Shown piece by piece: positions 4,781-5,567 of a DNA stretch of 5,567 nt; the stretch's first letter is position 1, and each line of letters begins with the position of its first letter. Origin of the DNA: Stenotrophomonas sp. GTDB lineage: Bacteria; Pseudomonadota; Gammaproteobacteria; Xanthomonadales; Xanthomonadaceae. Made by a program: the position numbers and the translations under genes. The stretch is from NCBI GenBank assembly GCA_003525885.1, contig DQIG01000331.1:1694-7260 (forward strand). Direction: 5' to 3'. The notes under the pieces are model-generated. The model searched no databases, was not told the DNA's origin, and saw nothing but the letters and a program-made list of their open reading frames with translations.

Positions 4781-5567
4781 TTACCAGCCGATGCCCACAC
4801 CCACACCCATGCTGCGTTCACCGCTGTTGGTGAACGCACCATTGAGGCTGAAGGTGGCTGAGCCCTTTTCGTTGAGCACGCGCTGGTAGCCCACCGCCAT
4901 GGCCGATTCGCCTTCGGCATAGCCCACGCCCGCGCCGAGGCGGTTGTAGGTGGCCAGGCCGGCGGTGTTCATGGCCATCGCCGTCTGCGCACTGCTCATC
5001 GCGGCCATGCGGTTGAAGCGCTTGTCCATCTTGTCCAGGCGGCGTTCGAAGTTGCTGATGGCGCCATCGGTGTATTCGTTGGCGCGGGCCAGCATCTTCT
5101 CCAGTTCAGCGGTATCGACCTGCGGCGTGGGCGACGGCGTGTCGTCCTTCTTCGACTTCGGCTGCGGTGTGGGCGACGTGCCCTCGCCTGCCGAGGCCAC
5201 CTGCGGCGAATCGCTGGCCTCCGGCGTTGGCGTGACCTGTTCGGTGGGTGCGGCCGAAGCCGCAGCCAACGCACGCGACTGCGGCTGGCCATCCACGCGC
5301 TGCTCCAGCCCGTCCATGCGGCCATTGAGCTGCTGCTGCACGGCATGCAGCTGGCCACCGTTGACCGCCTCGCGGCTGCCGGCAGCGATCAGGCCGTTGG
5401 CCACGTTGGAAATGACCATGCCGTTGGCGCCGGCCAGGGTGAGCTGGGCGGTGCCGTCGCTGCGGACGGAGGGGGCTTCCTGGAAGACCGAACGGAGCTG
5501 GGTTTCAACGCGGTCCATGCGGGAGCCGGTGGTGACTACGGCGGAGTCCAGCGTGGTGAGAGCGTCG
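4781..5567 (-). CDS. Trimeric autotransporter adhesin (YadA-like), C-terminal part; 5' end beyond the window
   Basis: Type Vc surface adhesin: a homotrimer whose C-terminal barrel sits in the outer membrane and exports its stalk and head. The frame stays open to the right edge, giving 261 visible residues; the ATG at 5516-5518 lies inside the gene. Numbered from the edge: a stalk strand (about 37-50), a YadA neck motif (ISNVANGLI then REAVNGGQLHAV, about 52-76) and a short coiled coil (to about 92). A Pro/Ser/Thr/Lys-rich linker (about 98-150) carries repeated SPTPQ, then a second coiled coil (about 152-185; ELEKMLARANEYTDG, ERRLDKMDKRFNRM). The anchor barrel (about 188-261) begins AGLATYNRLGAGVGYAEG and has four alternating Gly/aromatic strands. 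It ends in GVGIGW, where the terminal aromatic fits BAM recognition. The linker breaks the coiled coil just above the anchor, which is unusual. The 248-aa membrane protein gene follows on the same strand. Confidence 0.93.
   Translation of the reverse strand, partial: DALTTLDSAVVTTGSRMDRVETQLRSVFQEAPSVRSDGTAQLTLAGANGMVISNVANGLIAAGSREAVNGGQLHAVQQQLNGRMDGLEQRVDGQPQSRALAAASAAPTEQVTPTPEASDSPQVASAGEGTSPTPQPKSKKDDTPSPTPQVDTAELEKMLARANEYTDGAISNFERRLDKMDKRFNRMAAMSSAQTAMAMNTAGLATYNRLGAGVGYAEGESAMAVGYQRVLNEKGSATFSLNGAFTNSGERSMGVGVGIGW

Noticed and set aside
3932..4861. Long plus-strand open frame (309 codons)
   Set aside because: It is antisense to the 248-aa membrane-protein gene and runs into the adhesin anchor. 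It is rich in His, Arg and Pro with no domain-like pattern, as expected of a shadow frame in GC-rich DNA.

Overview
The window looks like chromosomal DNA of a Stenotrophomonas species, most probably the S. maltophilia complex. Three things suggest this: the high GC content with strong G/C third-position bias, a penicillin-binding protein 1A gene divergent from pilM (the order known in Xanthomonadaceae and Pseudomonas), and intergenic hairpins headed by GTAG/GTGG that match the S. maltophilia REP family (SMAG/GTAG elements). Species is inferred by recognition, not by a database search.

Layout. Positions 1-251 (minus) hold the first 83 codons of pilM, the cytoplasmic actin-like type IV pilus protein, starting at a GTG. 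A 219-bp divergent intergenic region (252-470) carries a good sigma70-like promoter for pilM, an imperfect dyad, and a weak -10 for the gene on the other side. mrcA (ponA) fills 471-2894 (plus) and encodes a complete 807-aa class A PBP with all glycosyltransferase and transpeptidase motifs. From 2895 to 3164 lies a REP cluster: one single hairpin and two inverted REP pairs. A 214-aa conserved protein of unknown function (3165-3809, plus) follows. It is bracketed on the other side by two more REP hairpins in the convergent gap 3810-3964. On the minus strand come a 248-aa single-pass membrane protein with a predicted periplasmic domain (3965-4711) and, upstream of it in the same transcriptional direction, the C-terminal 261 residues of a trimeric autotransporter adhesin (4781-5567, running off the window). 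A strong 13-bp hairpin lies between these last two genes.

How the parts relate. pilM and mrcA are conserved neighbours: one builds the pilus machine that spans the cell wall, the other polymerises and crosslinks that wall. The adhesin and the membrane protein after it look like a two-gene operon. The second gene may be an adhesin-assembly accessory factor, which is a hypothesis from position and topology only. The 214-aa protein stands alone between REP clusters. Its C-terminal half suggests a degenerate nucleotidyltransferase-like fold.

I found no CRISPR array, tRNA, rRNA, insertion sequence or phage gene. The least explained items are the adhesin/membrane-protein pair with its intergenic hairpin, the proline-rich break in the adhesin stalk, and the 214-aa protein.
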